A DNA stretch of 64,000 nucleotides from Oscarella lobularis (taxonomy: Eukaryota; Porifera; Homoscleromorpha; Homosclerophorida; Oscarellidae), in the NCBI RefSeq assembly GCF_947507565.1, contig NC_089189.1, positions 2,232,001-2,296,000 on the forward strand, written 5' to 3'. The translations under genes were made by a program, and so were the position numbers. The notes below the pieces were generated by a model. It searched no databases. It saw nothing but the letters and a program-made list of their open reading frames with translations, and was not told the origin of the DNA. Positions within the stretch are counted from its first letter, which is position 1. Every line of letters begins with the position of its first letter. Of the stretch, positions 1 through 13,100 are shown piece after piece.

Positions 1-305
1 AAATTGAGGGCCTAATCTTTAATTGTTAGGAACTAAGTATCAAATTGAGGGCCTAATCTTTAATTCTTAGGGCATAAATATTAAATTGAGAGCCTAATCT
101 TTAAGTCTTATGGCCAAAATATTAATTGAGGGCCTAACCTTTAATTGTTAGGTCCTACGAATCAAATTGAGGGCCTAATATTTAATTCTAAGGGCCGAAA
201 TATTACATTGAGGGCCTAGTCTTCAACTCTTAGAGACTAAATATTAAATTGAGGGCCAAATATTTACTTCTTAGAGCCTAATATTAAAGTCTTAGGACCT
301 AAATA
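1..305. repeat. Diverged 41-bp satellite, left outer block
   Basis: Tandem units of about 41 bp built around AAATTGAGGGCCTAA and TTAGGGCCTAAATATT. They are the same family as the large array from 2.46 kb onward but carry many private substitutions and small indels. The block runs off the left edge of the window, so the satellite domain extends further. No coding potential is seen. Confidence 0.9.
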
Positions 306-1495
306 TAAATTGAGGGAAGACAACTTTAAAAATCGTCCGAGACAATTGTCCGGAAATATTTTAAAATCGTCCGAGACAAGAGATTGGCCAACCGACTATC
401 GTGTAATAAATTACAGTGAAATTACAAGAGACTGGCCAAGCGACTCTCTTGTAATAAATTACAGTGAAATTACAAGAGATTGGCCAACCGACTCTCTTGT
501 ACCAAATTACAGTAAAATTACAAGACATTGGCCAACCGACTCTCTCGTAATAAATTACAGTGAAATTAAAAGAGACTGGCCAAGCGAATATCTTAAAATA
601 CAGTGAAATTACAAGAGACTGGCAAAACGAATTTCTTGTAAAAAGTGAAATTACAAGAGACTGGCCAAGGGACTCTCTTGTAATAAATTAGAGCAAAATT
701 ACAAGAGATTGGCCAAGCGACTCTCTTGTAATAAACTACAGTGAAATTAAAAAAGATTAGCCAAGCGATTCTCTTGTAAGAATAAACAACAGTGAAATTA
801 CAAGAGATTGATCAACCGACTCTCTTGTAATAAATTACAGTGAAACTAAAAGAGATTCGCCAAGCGACTCTCTTGTAATAAATTACAGTAAAATTACAAG
901 ACTTTGGCCAAGCGATTCTCTTGTAATAAATTACAAGAGACTGGCCAAGAGACTCTCTTGTAAAAAATTACAGTGAAATTACAAGAGATAGGCGAACCGA
1001 ATCTCTGGTAATAAATTAAAGTGAAATAGGGAGAGATTCGCCAAGCGACTCTCTCGTAATAAATTACAGTGAAATTACAAGAAACAAGCCAACTTTTCTC
1101 CCCTGTATTAAATTACAAAGAAATTACAAGAGACTATCCAACTCTTCTCTCCTGTAATTAATTACAAAAAAATTACAAGGGAGAGGCCAACTCTTCTCCC
1201 CTGCAATAAATTACATTGAAATTACCGGGGACTAGCCAACTCTTCTCTCCTGTAATAATTACAGAGAAATTACAAGGGACAAGCCAACTTTTCTCTCCTG
1301 TAATAAATTACAGTGAAATTACAAGGGACAAGCCAACTATTCTCCCTTGAAATAAATTACAGTGAAATTAAAAGAGACAAGCTAACTCTTCTCTCTTGAA
1401 ATAAATTACAGTGAAATTACAAGGGACAGCCCAACTCTTCTCCCCTTTAATAAAATACATTGAAATTACAAGGGACAGGACAACTCTTCTCCCAT
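306..1495. repeat. 48-bp tandem satellite with internal hairpin
   Basis: About 24 units of 48-49 bp, recognisable by ATTACAGTGAAATTACAAGAG followed by a central GGCCAA segment and CTCTTGTAATAA. Each unit contains the inverted pair TTACAAGAG / CTCTTGTAA around a loop of about 15 nt. Two subfamilies are visible: up to about 1070 the arms read AAGAG/CTCTT, while from about 1071 many units read AAGGG with CCCTT or CCCCT. Because 48 is divisible by three, one frame stays open for 98 codons at 310-606, which I regard as a by-product of the repeat. Confidence 0.9.
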
Positions 1496-1630
1496 GTAAT
1501 TCCCTTACTAATACCTATCTCAAATAATAGGCTCGCTCTCAGGGCCCCCATTAGCTTTAATAGCTGTTCATTTTTGATTAATGTGTCGGCCTTGAGTGCC
1601 TCTACTTGCCCTGAGACCAGAGTAATACAA
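1496..1630. other. Non-repetitive island between two satellites
   Basis: About 135 bp of sequence that matches none of the three satellite families and separates the 48-bp array from the 54-bp array. Short overlapping reading frames exist on both strands but have no recognisable product. It could be a remnant of the pre-satellite sequence or of an insertion. Confidence 0.6.
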
Positions 1631-2457
1631 ATACTCATAAGAAAGAGAGACGGCCTAAGGCAATTGAGTTCAACCCCTAATCATTGACTCATAAGGAAAG
1701 GAGACGGCCTAAGGCAATTGAGTTCAACCCCTAATAATTGACTCATAACGAAAGGAGACGGCCTAAGGCAATTGAGTTCAACCCCTAATCGTTGACTCAT
1801 ACGGAAGGGAGACGGCATAAGGCAATTGAGTTCAACCCCTAATCATTGACTCATAAGGAAAGCAGACGGCCTAAGGCAATTGAGTTCAACCCCTAATCAT
1901 TGACTCACAAGGAAAGGAGACGGCCTAAGGCAAATGAGTTCAACCCCTAATCATTGACTCATAAGGAAAGAAGACGGCTAAGGCAAATGAGTTCAACCCC
2001 TAATCATTGACTCATAAGGAAAGGAGACGGCCTAAGGCAATTGAGTTCAACCCCAAATCATTGACTCATAAGCAAAGGAGACGGCTAAGGCAATTGAGAT
2101 CAACCCCTAATCATTGGAAGGAAAGGAGACGGCGAAGACAATTGAGTTCAACACATAATCATTGACTCATAAGGAAAGGAGACGGCCTAAGGCAATTGAG
2201 TTCAACCCCAAATCATTGACTCATAAGGAAAGGAGACGGCTAAGGCAATTGAGATCAACCCCAATCATTGGAAGGAAAGGAGACGGCGAAGACAATTGAG
2301 TTCAACCCCTAATCATTGACTCATAAGGAAAGGAGACGGCGAAGACAATTGAGTTCAACCCCTAATCATTGACTCATAAGGAAAGGAGAATGACTAAGGA
2401 TATTGAGTTCCGCCCCTAATCATTGACTCATAAGAAAGGGAGACGGCCTAAGGCACT
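1631..2457. repeat. 54-bp tandem satellite, left flank
   Basis: About 15 units of 54 bp with the landmarks GACTCATAAGGAAAGGAGAC, GGCCTAAGGCAATTGAG and TTCAACCCCTAATCATT. Some units are shortened: the GACTCATAA segment is missing before GGAAGGAAAGGAGACGGCG near 2114 and 2270. The same family, in the same orientation, recurs at 26.16-26.93 kb on the other side of the 41-bp array. It shares AATTGAG and GGCCTAA with the 41-bp unit, which hints at common ancestry. Confidence 0.93.
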
Positions 2458-4125
2458 TAGGACGTAAATTTTAAATTGAGGTCCTAATCTTCGATTCTAA
2501 AGGCCTAAATATAAAATTGAGGGCATAATCTTCGATTCTTAAGGCCTAAATATTAAATTGAGGACCTAATATTTGATTCTTATGGCCTAAATATCAAATT
2601 GAGGTCCTAACCTTCGATTCTTAGAGCCTAAATATTAAATTGAGGGCCTAATCTTCGATTCTTGAAGCCTAAATATTAAATTGAGGACCTAATCTTTGAT
2701 TTTTAAGGTCTAAATATTAAATTTAGGACGTAATCTTTGATTCCTAGGGCCTAAATAATAAATTGAGGGCCTAATCTTTGATTATTAGGGCTAAATATTA
2801 AATTGAGGGCCTAATCTTTGATTCCTAGGGCCTAAATATTAAATTGAGGGCCTAATCTTTGATTCTTAGGGGCTGAATATTATATTGAGGGCCTAATCTT
2901 TGATTCTTAGGACGTAAATTTTAAATTGAGGTCCTAATCTTCGATTCTTAGAGCCTAAATATTAAATTGAGGGCCTAATCTTCGATTCTTGAAGCCTAAA
3001 TATTAAATTTAGGACCTAATCTTTGATTCTTAGGGCCTAAATAATAAATTGAGGGCCTAATCTTTGACTCTTACGGTTAAATATTAAATTGAGGGCCTAA
3101 TCTTTGATTCCTAGGGCCTAAATATTAAATTGAGGGCCTAATCTTTGATTCTTAGGGGCTGAATATTGAATTGAGGGCCTAATCTTTGATTCTTAGGACG
3201 TAAATTTTAAATTGAGGTCCTAATCTTCGATTCCAAAGGCCTAAATATTAAATTGAGGGCCTAATCTTTGATTCTTTTGGCCTAAATATTAAATTGAGGT
3301 CCTAATCTTCGATTCTTAGAGCCTAAATATTAAATTGAGGGCCTAATCTTCGATTCTTGAAGCCTAAATAATAAATTGAGGACCTAATCTTTGATTTTTA
3401 AGGTCTAAATGTTAAATTTAGGACCTAATCTTTGATTCTTAGGGCCTAAATAATAAATTGAGGGCCTAATCTTTGATTCTTAGGGCTAAATATTAAATTG
3501 AGGGCCTAATCTTTGATTCCTAGGGCCTAAATATTAAATTGAGGGCCTAATCTTTGATTCTTAGGGGCTGAATATTAAATTGAGGGCCTAATCTTTGATT
3601 CTTAAGACGTAAATTTTAAATTGAGGTCCTAATCTTCGATTCCAAAGGCCTAAATATTAAATTGAGGGCCTAATTTTTGATTCTTATGGCCTAAATATTA
3701 AATTGAGGTCCTAATCTTCGATTCTTAGAGCCTAAATATTAAATTGAGGACCTAATCTTTGATTCTTAGGGCCTATATTTTAAATTGAGGTCCTAATCTT
3801 CGAATCTTAGGGCCTAAATATTAAATTGAGGGCCTAATCTTCGCTTCTTGAAGCCTACATATTAAATTGAGGACCTAATCTTTGATTTTTAAGGTCTAAA
3901 TATTAAATTTAGGACCTAATCTTTGATTCCTAGAGCCTAAATATTAAATTGAGGGCCTAATCTTTGATTCTTAGGACGTAAATTTTAAATTGAGATCCTA
4001 ATCTTCGATTCCAAAGGCCTAAATATTAAATTGAGGGCCTAATCTTTGATTCTTATGGCCTAAATATTAAATTGAGGGCCTAATCTTCGATTCTTGAAGC
4101 CTAAATATTAAATTGAGGACCTAAA
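2458..4125. repeat. 41-bp satellite, diverged left shoulder
   Basis: Units of 41 bp in several older-looking variants, such as CTTCGATTCTTGAAGCC, GGACGTAAATTTTAAATTG and TTTTTAAGGTCTAAAT. The variants differ from one another much more than units in the core do. The run beginning GCCTATATTT at 3771 is repeated as a block inside the core at 5083 and 6846. No genes. Confidence 0.93.
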
Positions 4126-7100
4126 CTTTGATTCTAAGAACCTAAATATTAAATTGAGGGACTAAACTTTGATTCTAAGGGCCTAAATAATAAATTGAGG
4201 GACTAAACTTTCATTCTAAGAGCCTAAATAATAAATTGAGGGCCTTAACTTTGATTCTAAGGGCCTAAATATTAAATTGAGAGCCTAAACTTTCATTCTA
4301 AGAGCCTAAATATTAAATTGAGGGCCTAAACTTTCATTCTAAGGGCCTAAATATTAAATTGAGGGCCTAAACTTTGATTCTAAGAGCCTAAATATTAAAT
4401 TTAGGGCCTAAACTTTGATTCTGAGGGCCTAAATATTAAATTTAGGGCCTAAACTTTGATTCTAAAGGCCTAAATATTAAATTTAGGGCCTAAACTTTCA
4501 TTCTAAGGGCCTAAATATTAAATTGACGGCCTAAAGTTTGATTCTAAGGGCCTAAATATTAAATTTAGGGCCTAAACTTTGATTCTAAGGGCCTAAATAA
4601 TAAATTTAGGGCCTAAACTTTCATTCTAAGGGCCTAAATATTAAATTGACGGCCTAAAGTTTGATTCTAAGAGCCTAAATAATAAATTGAGGGCCTAAAC
4701 TTTCATTCTAAGGGCCTAAATATTAAATTGAGGGCCTAAACTTTCATTCTAAGGGCCTAAATATTAAATTGAGGGCCTAAACTTTGATTCTAAGGGCCTA
4801 AATAATAAATTGAGGGCTTAAACTTTCATTCTAAGAGCCTAAATATTAAATTGAGGGCCTAAACTTTGATTCTAAAGGCCTAAATAATAAATTGAGGGCC
4901 TAAACTTTCATTCTAAGGGCCTAAATATTAAATTGAGGGCCTAAACTTTGATTCTAAGGACCTAAATATTAAATTTAGGACCTAAACTTTGATTCTAAGG
5001 GCCTAAATATTAAATTTAGGGCCTAAACTTTTATTCTAAGAGCCTAAATATTAAATTTAGGGCCTAATCTTTGATTCTTAGGGCCTATATTTTAAATTGA
5101 CGTCCTAATCTTCGATTCTTAGGGCCTAAATATTAAATTGAGGGCCTAATCTTCGATTCTTGAAGCCTAAATATTAAATTGAGGACCTAATCTTTGATTT
5201 TTAAGGTCTAAATATTAAATTTAGGACCTAATCTTTGATTCCTAGAGCCTAAATATTAAATTGAGGGCCTAATCTTTGATTCTTAGGACGTAAATTTTAA
5301 ATTGAGATCCTAATCTTCGATTCCAAAGGCCTAAATATTAAATTGAGGGCCTAATCTTTGATTCTTATGGCCTAAATATTAAATTGAGGGCCTAATCTTC
5401 GATTCTTGAAGCCTAAATATTAAATTGAGGACCTAAACTTTGATTCTAAGAACCTAAATATTAAACTGAGGGACTAAACTTTGATTCTAAGGGCCTAAAT
5501 AATAAATTGAGGGCCTAAACTTTCATTCTAAGGGCCTAAATAATAAATTGAGGGCCTTAACTTTGATTCTAAGGGCCTAAATATTAAATTGAGAGCCTAA
5601 ACTTTCATTCTAAGGGCCTAAATATTAAATTGAGGGCCTAAACTTTCATTCTAAGGGCCTAAATATTAAATTGAGGGCCTAAACTTTGATTCTAAGAGCC
5701 TAAATATTAAATTTAGGGCCTAAACTTTGATTCTGAGGGCCTAAATATTAAATTTAGGGCCTAAACTTTGATTCTAAGGGCCTAAATATTAAATTTAGGG
5801 CCTAAACTTTCATTCTAAGGGCCTAAATATTAAATTGACGGCCTAAAGTTTGATTCTAAGGGCCTAAATAATAAATTGAGGGCCTAAACTTTCATTCTAA
5901 GGGCCTAAATATTAAATTGAGGGCCTAAACTTTGATTCTAAGGACCTAAATATTAAATTTAGGACCTAAACTTTGATTCTAAGGGCCTAAATATTAAATT
6001 TAGGGCCTAAACTTTCATTCTAAGGGCCTAAATAATAAATTGAGGGCCTTAACTTTGATTCTAAGGGCCTAAATATTAAATTGAGAGCCTAAACTTTCAT
6101 TCTAAGGGCCTAAATATTAAATTGAGGGCCTAAACTTTCATTCTAAGGGCCTAAATATTAAATTGAGGGCCTAAACTTTGATTCTAAGAGCCTAAATATT
6201 AAATTTAGGGCCTAAACTTTGATTCTGAGGGCCTAAATATTAAATTTAGGGCCTAAACTTTGATTCTAAGGGCCTAAATATTAAATTTAGGGCCTAAACT
6301 TTCATTCTAAGGGCCTAAATATTAAATTGACGGCCTAAAGTTTGATTCTAAGGGCCTAAATATTAAATTTAGGGCCTAAACTTTGATTCTAAGGGCCTAA
6401 ATATTAAATTTAGGGCCTAAACTTTCATTCTAGGGGCCTAAATATTAAATTGACGGCCTAAAGTTTGATTCTAAGAGCCTAAATAATAAATTGAGGGCCT
6501 AAACTTTCATTCTAAGGGCCTAAATATTAAATTGAGGGCCTAAACTTTCATTCTAAGGGCCTAAATATTAAATTGAGGGCCTAAACTTTGATTCTAAGGG
6601 CCTAAATAATAAATTGAGGGCCTAAACTTTCATTCTAAGAGCCTAAATATTAAATTGAGGGCCTAAACTTTGATTCTAAGGGCCTAAATAATAAATTGAG
6701 GGCCTAAACTTTCATTCTAAGGGCCTAAATATTAAATTGAGGGCCTAAACTTTGATTCTAAGGACCTAAATATTAAATTTAGGACCTAAACTTTGATTCT
6801 AAGGGCCTAAATATTAAATTTAGGGCCTAAACTTTGATTCTTAGGGCCTATATTTTAAATTGAGGTCCTAATCTTCGATTCTTAGGGCCTAAATATTAAA
6901 TTGAGGGCCTAATCTTCGATTCTTGAAGCCTAAATATTAAATTGAGGGCCTAATCTTTGATTTTTAAGGTCTAAATATTAAATTTAGGACCTAATCTTTG
7001 ATTCCTAGAGCCTAAATATTAAATTGAGGGCCTAATCTTTGATTCTTAGGACGTAAATTTTAAATTGAGATCCTAATCTTCGATTCCAAAGGCCTAAATA

Positions 7101-10100
7101 TTAAATTGAGGGCCTAATCTTTGATTCTTATGGCCTAAATATTAAATTGAGGGCCTAATCTTCGATTCTTGAAGCCTAAATATTAAATTGAGGACCTAAA
7201 CTTTGATTCTAAGAACCTAAATATTAAATTGAGGGACTAAACTTTGATTCTAAGGGCCTAAATAATAAATTGAGGGCCTAAACTTTCATTCTAAGGGCCT
7301 AAATAATAAATTGAGGGCCTTAACTTTGATTCTAAGGGCCTAAATATTAAATTGAGAGCCTAAACTTTCATTCTAAGGGCCTAAATATTAAATTGAGGGC
7401 CTAAACTTTCATTCTAAGGGCCTAAATATTAAATTGAGGGCCTAAACTTTGATTCTAAGGGCCTAAATATTAAATTTAGGGCCTAAACTTTGATTCTGAG
7501 GGCCTAAATATTAAATTTAGGGCCTAAACTTTGATTCTAAGGGCCTAAATATTAAATGTAGGGCCTAAACTTTCATTCTAAGGGCCTAAATATTAAATTG
7601 ACGGCCTAAAGTTTGATGCTAAGAGCCTAAATAATAAATTGAGGGCCTAAACTTTCATTCTAAGGGCCTAAATATTAAATTGAGGGCCTAAAGTTTGATT
7701 CTAAGGGCCTAAATAATAAATTGAGGGCCTAAACTTTCATTCTAAAGGCCTAAATATTAAATTGAGGGCCTAAACTTTGATTCTAAGGGCCTAAATATTA
7801 AATTGAGGGCCTAAACTTTGATTCTAAGGGCCTAAATATTAAATTTAGGGCCCAAACTTTCATTCTAAGGGCCTAAATATTAAATTGACGGCCTAAAGTT
7901 TGATTCTAAGGGCCTAAATAATAAATTGAGGGCCTAAACTTTCATTCTAAGGGCCTAAATATTAAATTGAGGGCCAAAAGTTTGATTCTAAGGGCCTAAA
8001 TAATAAATTGAGGGCCTAAACTTTCATTCTAAGGGCCTAAATATTAAATTGAGGGCCTAAACTTTGATTCTAAGGACCTAAATATTAAATTTAGGGCCTA
8101 AACTTTGATTCTAAGGGCCGAAATATTAAATTTAGGGCCTAAACTTTGATTCTAAGGGCCTAAATATTAAATTTAGGGCTTAAACTTTCATTCTAAGGGC
8201 CTAAATAATAAATTGAGGGACTAAACTTTGATTCTAAGGACCTAAATATTAAATTTAGGGCCTAAACTTTGATTCTAAGGACCTAAATATTAAATTTAGA
8301 ACCTAAATTTTGATTCTAAGGGCCTAAATATTAAATTTAAGGCCTAAACTTTGATTCTAAGGGCCTAAATATTAAATTTAGGGCCTAAACTTTCATTCTA
8401 AGGGCCTAAATAATAAATTGAGGGCCTAAACTTTGATTCTAAGAACCTAAATATTAAATTGAGGGACTAAAGTTTGATTCTAAGGACCTAAATATTAAAT
8501 TTAGGGCCTAAACTTTGATTTTAAGAACCTAAATATTAAATTTAGGGCCGAAACTTTGATTCTAAGGGCCTAAATATTAAATTTAGGGCCTAAACTTTCA
8601 TTCTAAGGGCCTAAATATTAAATTGACGGCCTAAAGTTTGATTCTAAGGGCCTAAATAATAAATTGAGGGCCTAAACTTTCATTCTAAGGGCCTAAATAA
8701 TAAATTGAGGGCCTAAACTTTCATTCTAAGGGCCTAAATATTAAATTGAGGGCCTAAACTTTGATTCTAAGGGCCTAAATATTAAATTTAGAGCCTAAAC
8801 TTTGATTCTAAGGGCCTAAATATTAAATTTAGGGCCTAAACTTTCATTCTAAGGGCCTAAATAATAAATTGAGGGCCTAAACTTTGATTCTAAGAACCTA
8901 AATATTAAATTGAGGGACTAAAGTTTGATTCTAAGGACCTAAATATTAAATTTAGGGCCTAGACTTTGATTCTAAGGGCCTAAATATTAAATTTAGGGCC
9001 TAAACTTTGATTCTAAGGACCTAAATATTAAATTTAGGGCCTAAACTTTGATTCTAAGGGCCTAAATATTAAATTTAGGGCTTAAACTTTCATTCTAAGT
9101 GCCTAAATAATAAATTGAGGGACTAAACTTTGATTCTAAGTTCCTAAATATTAAATTTAGGGCCTAAACTTTGATTCTAAGGACCTAAATATTAAATTTA
9201 GGGCCTAAATTTTGATTCTAAGGGCCTAAATATTAAATTTAGGGCCTAAACTTTGATTCTAAGGACCTAAATATTAAATTTAGGGCCTAAACTTTCATTC
9301 TAAGGGCCTAAATAATAAATTGAGGGCCTAAACTTTGATTCTAAGAACCTAAATATTAAATTGAGGGACTAAAGTTTGATTCTAAGGACCTAAATATTAA
9401 ATTTAGGGCCTAAACTTTGATTCTAAGGACCTAAATATTAAATTTAAGGCCTAAACTTTGATTCTAAGGGCCTAAATATTAAATTTAGGGCCTAAACTTT
9501 CATTCTAAGGGCCTAAATAATAAATTGAGGGACTAAAGTTTGATTCTAAGGACCTAAATATTAAATTGAGGGCCTAAACTTTGATTTTAAGAACCTAAAT
9601 ATTAAATTTAGGGCCGAAACTTTGATTCTAAGGGCCTAAATATTAAATTTAGGGCCTAAACTTTCATTCTAAGGGCCTAAATATTAAATTGACGGCCTAA
9701 AGTTTGATTCTAAGGGCCTAAATAATAAATTGAGGGCCTAAACTTTCATTCTAAGGGCCTAAATAATAAATTGAGGGCCTAAACTTTCATTCTAAGGGCC
9801 TAAATATTAAATTGAGGGCCTAAACTTTGATTCTAAGGGCCTAAATATTAAATTTAGAGCCTAAACTTTGATTCTAAGGGCCTAAATATTAAATTTAGGG
9901 CCTAAACTTTCATTCTAAGGGCCTAAATAATAAATTGAGGGCCTAAACTTTGATTCTAAGAACCTAAATATTAAATTGAGGGACTAAAGTTTGATTCTAA
10001 GGACCTAAATATTAAATTTAGGGCCTAGACTTTGATTCTAAGGGCCTAAATATTAAATTTAGGGCCTAAACTTTGATTCTAAGGACCTAAATATTAAATT

Positions 10101-13100
10101 TAGGGCCTAAACTTTGATTCTAAGGGCCTAAATATTAAATTTAGGGCTTAAACTTTCATTCTAAGTGCCTAAATAATAAATTGAGGGACTAAACTTTGAT
10201 TCTAAGTTCCTAAATATTAAATTTAGGGCCTAAACTTTGATTCTAAGGACCTAAATATTAAATTTAGGGCCTAAATTTTGATTCTAAGGGCCTAAATATT
10301 AAATTTAGGGCCTAAACTTTGATTCTAAGGACCTAAATATTAAATTTAGGGCCTAAACTTTCATTCTAAGGGCCTAAATAATAAATTGAGGGCCTAAACT
10401 TTGATTCTAAGAACCTAAATATTAAATTGAGGGACTAAAGTTTGATTCTAAGGACCTAAATATTAAATTTAGGGCCTAAACTTTGATTCTAAGGACCTAA
10501 ATATTAAATTTAAGGCCTAAACTTTGATTCTAAGGGCCTAAATATTAAATTTAGGGCCTAAACTTTCATTCTAAGGGCCTAAATAATAAATTGAGGGACT
10601 AAACTTTGATTCTAAGGACCTAAATATTAAATTGAGGGCCTAAACTTTGATTCTAAGAGCCTAAATATTAAATTGAGGGCCTAAACTTTGATTCTAAGAA
10701 CCTAAATATTAAATTTAGGGCCTAAACTTTGATTCAATCTAAGGGCCTAAATATTAAATTTAGGGCCTAAACTTTCATTCTAAGGGCCTAAATATTAAAT
10801 TGACGCCCTAAAGTTTGATTCTAAGGGCCTAAATAATAAATTGAGGGCCTAAACTTTCATTCTAAGGGCCTAAATAATAAATTGAGGGCCTAAACTTTCA
10901 TTCTAAGGGCCTAAATATTAAATTGAGGGCCTAAACTTTGATTCTAAGGGCCTAAATATTAAATTTAGGACCTCAACTTTGATTCTAAGGGCCTAAATAT
11001 TAAATTTAGGGCCTAAACTTTGATTCTAAGGGCCTAAATATTAAATTTAGGGCCTAAACTTTGATTCTAAGGGCCTAAATATTAAATTGAGGGCCTAAAC
11101 TTTGATTCTAAGGACCTAAATATTAAATTTAGGGCCTAAACTTTGATTATAAGGGCCTAAATATTAAATTTAGGACTTAAACTTTCATTCTAAGGGCCTA
11201 AATAATAAATTGAGGGACTAAACTTTGATTCTAAGGACCTAAATATTAAATTGAGGGACTAAAGTTTGATTCTAAGGACCTAAATATTAAATTTAGGGCC
11301 TAAACTTTGATTCTAAGGGCCTAAATATTAAATTTAGGGACTAAACTTTGATTCTAAGGACCTAAATATTAAATTTAGGGCCTAAACTTTGATTCTAAGG
11401 GCCTAAATATTAAATTTAGGGCTTAAACTTTCATTCTAAGGGGCTAAATAATAAATTGAGGGACTAAACTTTGATTCTAAGGACCTAAATATTAAATTTA
11501 GGGCCTAAACTTTGATTCTAAGAGCCTAAATATTAAATTTAGGGCCTAAACTTTCATTCTAAGGGCCTAAATATTAAATTGACGGCCTAAAGTTTGATTC
11601 TAAGAGCCTAAATAATAAATTGAGGGCCTAAACTTTCATTCTAAGGGCCTAAATATTAAATTGAGGGCCTAAAGTTTGATTCTAAGGGCCTAAATAATAA
11701 ATTGAGGGCCAAAACTTTCATTCTAAGGGCCTAAATATTAAATTGAGGGCCTAAACTTTGATTCTAAGGGCCTAAATATTAAATTGAGGGCCTAAACTTT
11801 GATTCTAAGGACCTAAATATTAAATTTAGGGCCTAAACTTTGATTCTAAGAGCCTAAATATTAAATTTAGGGCCTAAACTTTCATTCTAAGGACCTAAAT
11901 ATTAAATTTAGGGCCTAAACTTTCATTCTAAGGGCCTAAATATTAAATTGAGGGCCTAAAGATCGATTCTAAGGGCCTAAATAATAAATTGAGGGCCTAA
12001 ACTTTGATTCTAAGGACCTAAATATTAAATTTAGGGCCTAAACTTTGATTCTAAGGACCTAAATATTAAATTTAGGGCCTAAACTTTGATTCTAAGAGCT
12101 TAAATATTAAATTTAGGGCCTAAACTTTGATTCTAAGGGCCTAAATAATAAATTGAGGGACTAAACTTTGATTCTAAGGACCTAAATATTAAATTTAGGG
12201 CCTAAACTTTGATTCTAAGGGCCTAAATATTAAATTTAGGGCTTAAACTTTCATTCTAAGGGCCTAAATAATAAATTGAGGGACTAAACTTTGATTCTAA
12301 AGACCTAAATATTAAATTTAGGGCCTAAACTTTGATTCTAAGGACCTAAATATTTAATTTAGGGCCTAAATTTTGATTCTAAGGGCCTAAATATTAAATT
12401 TAGGGCCTAAACTTTGATTCTAAGGGCCTAAATATTAAATTTAGGGCCTAAACTTTCATTCTAAGGGCCTAAATAATAAATTGAGGGCCTAAAATTTGAT
12501 TCTAAGAACTTAAATATTAAATTGAGGGACTAAAGTTTGATTCTAAGGACCTAAATATTAAATTTAGGGCCTAAACTTTGATTTTAAGGACCTAAATATT
12601 AAATTTAGGGCCTAAACTTTGATTCCAAGGGCCTAAATATTAAATTTAGGGCCTAAACTTTCATTCTAAGGGCCTAAATAATAAATTGAGGGACTAAACT
12701 TTGATTCTAAGGACCTAAATATTAAATTGAGGGCCTAAACTTTGATTCTAAGGGCCTAAATACTAAATTGAGGGCCTAAACCTTGATTCTAAGAACCTAA
12801 ATATTAAATTTAGGGCCTAAACTTTGATTCTAAGGGCCTAAATATTAAATTTAGGGCCTAAACTTTCAATCTAAGGGCCTAAATATTAAATTGACGGCCT
12901 AAGGTTTGATTCTAAGGGCCTAAATAATAAATTGAGGGCCTAAACTTTCATTCTAAGGGCCTAAATAATAAATTGAGGGCCTAAACTTTCATTCTAAGGG
13001 CCTAAATATTAAATTGAGGGCCTAAACTTTGATTCTAAGGGCCTAAATATTAAATTGAGGGCCTAAACTTTGATTCTAAGGACCTAAATATTAAATTTAG

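Noticed and set aside
310-606. 98-codon open frame with a 16-residue repeated peptide
   Set aside because: It is the 48-bp satellite read in one frame; 48 is divisible by three, so openness is automatic. No promoter, splice signal or non-repeat portion supports a gene.
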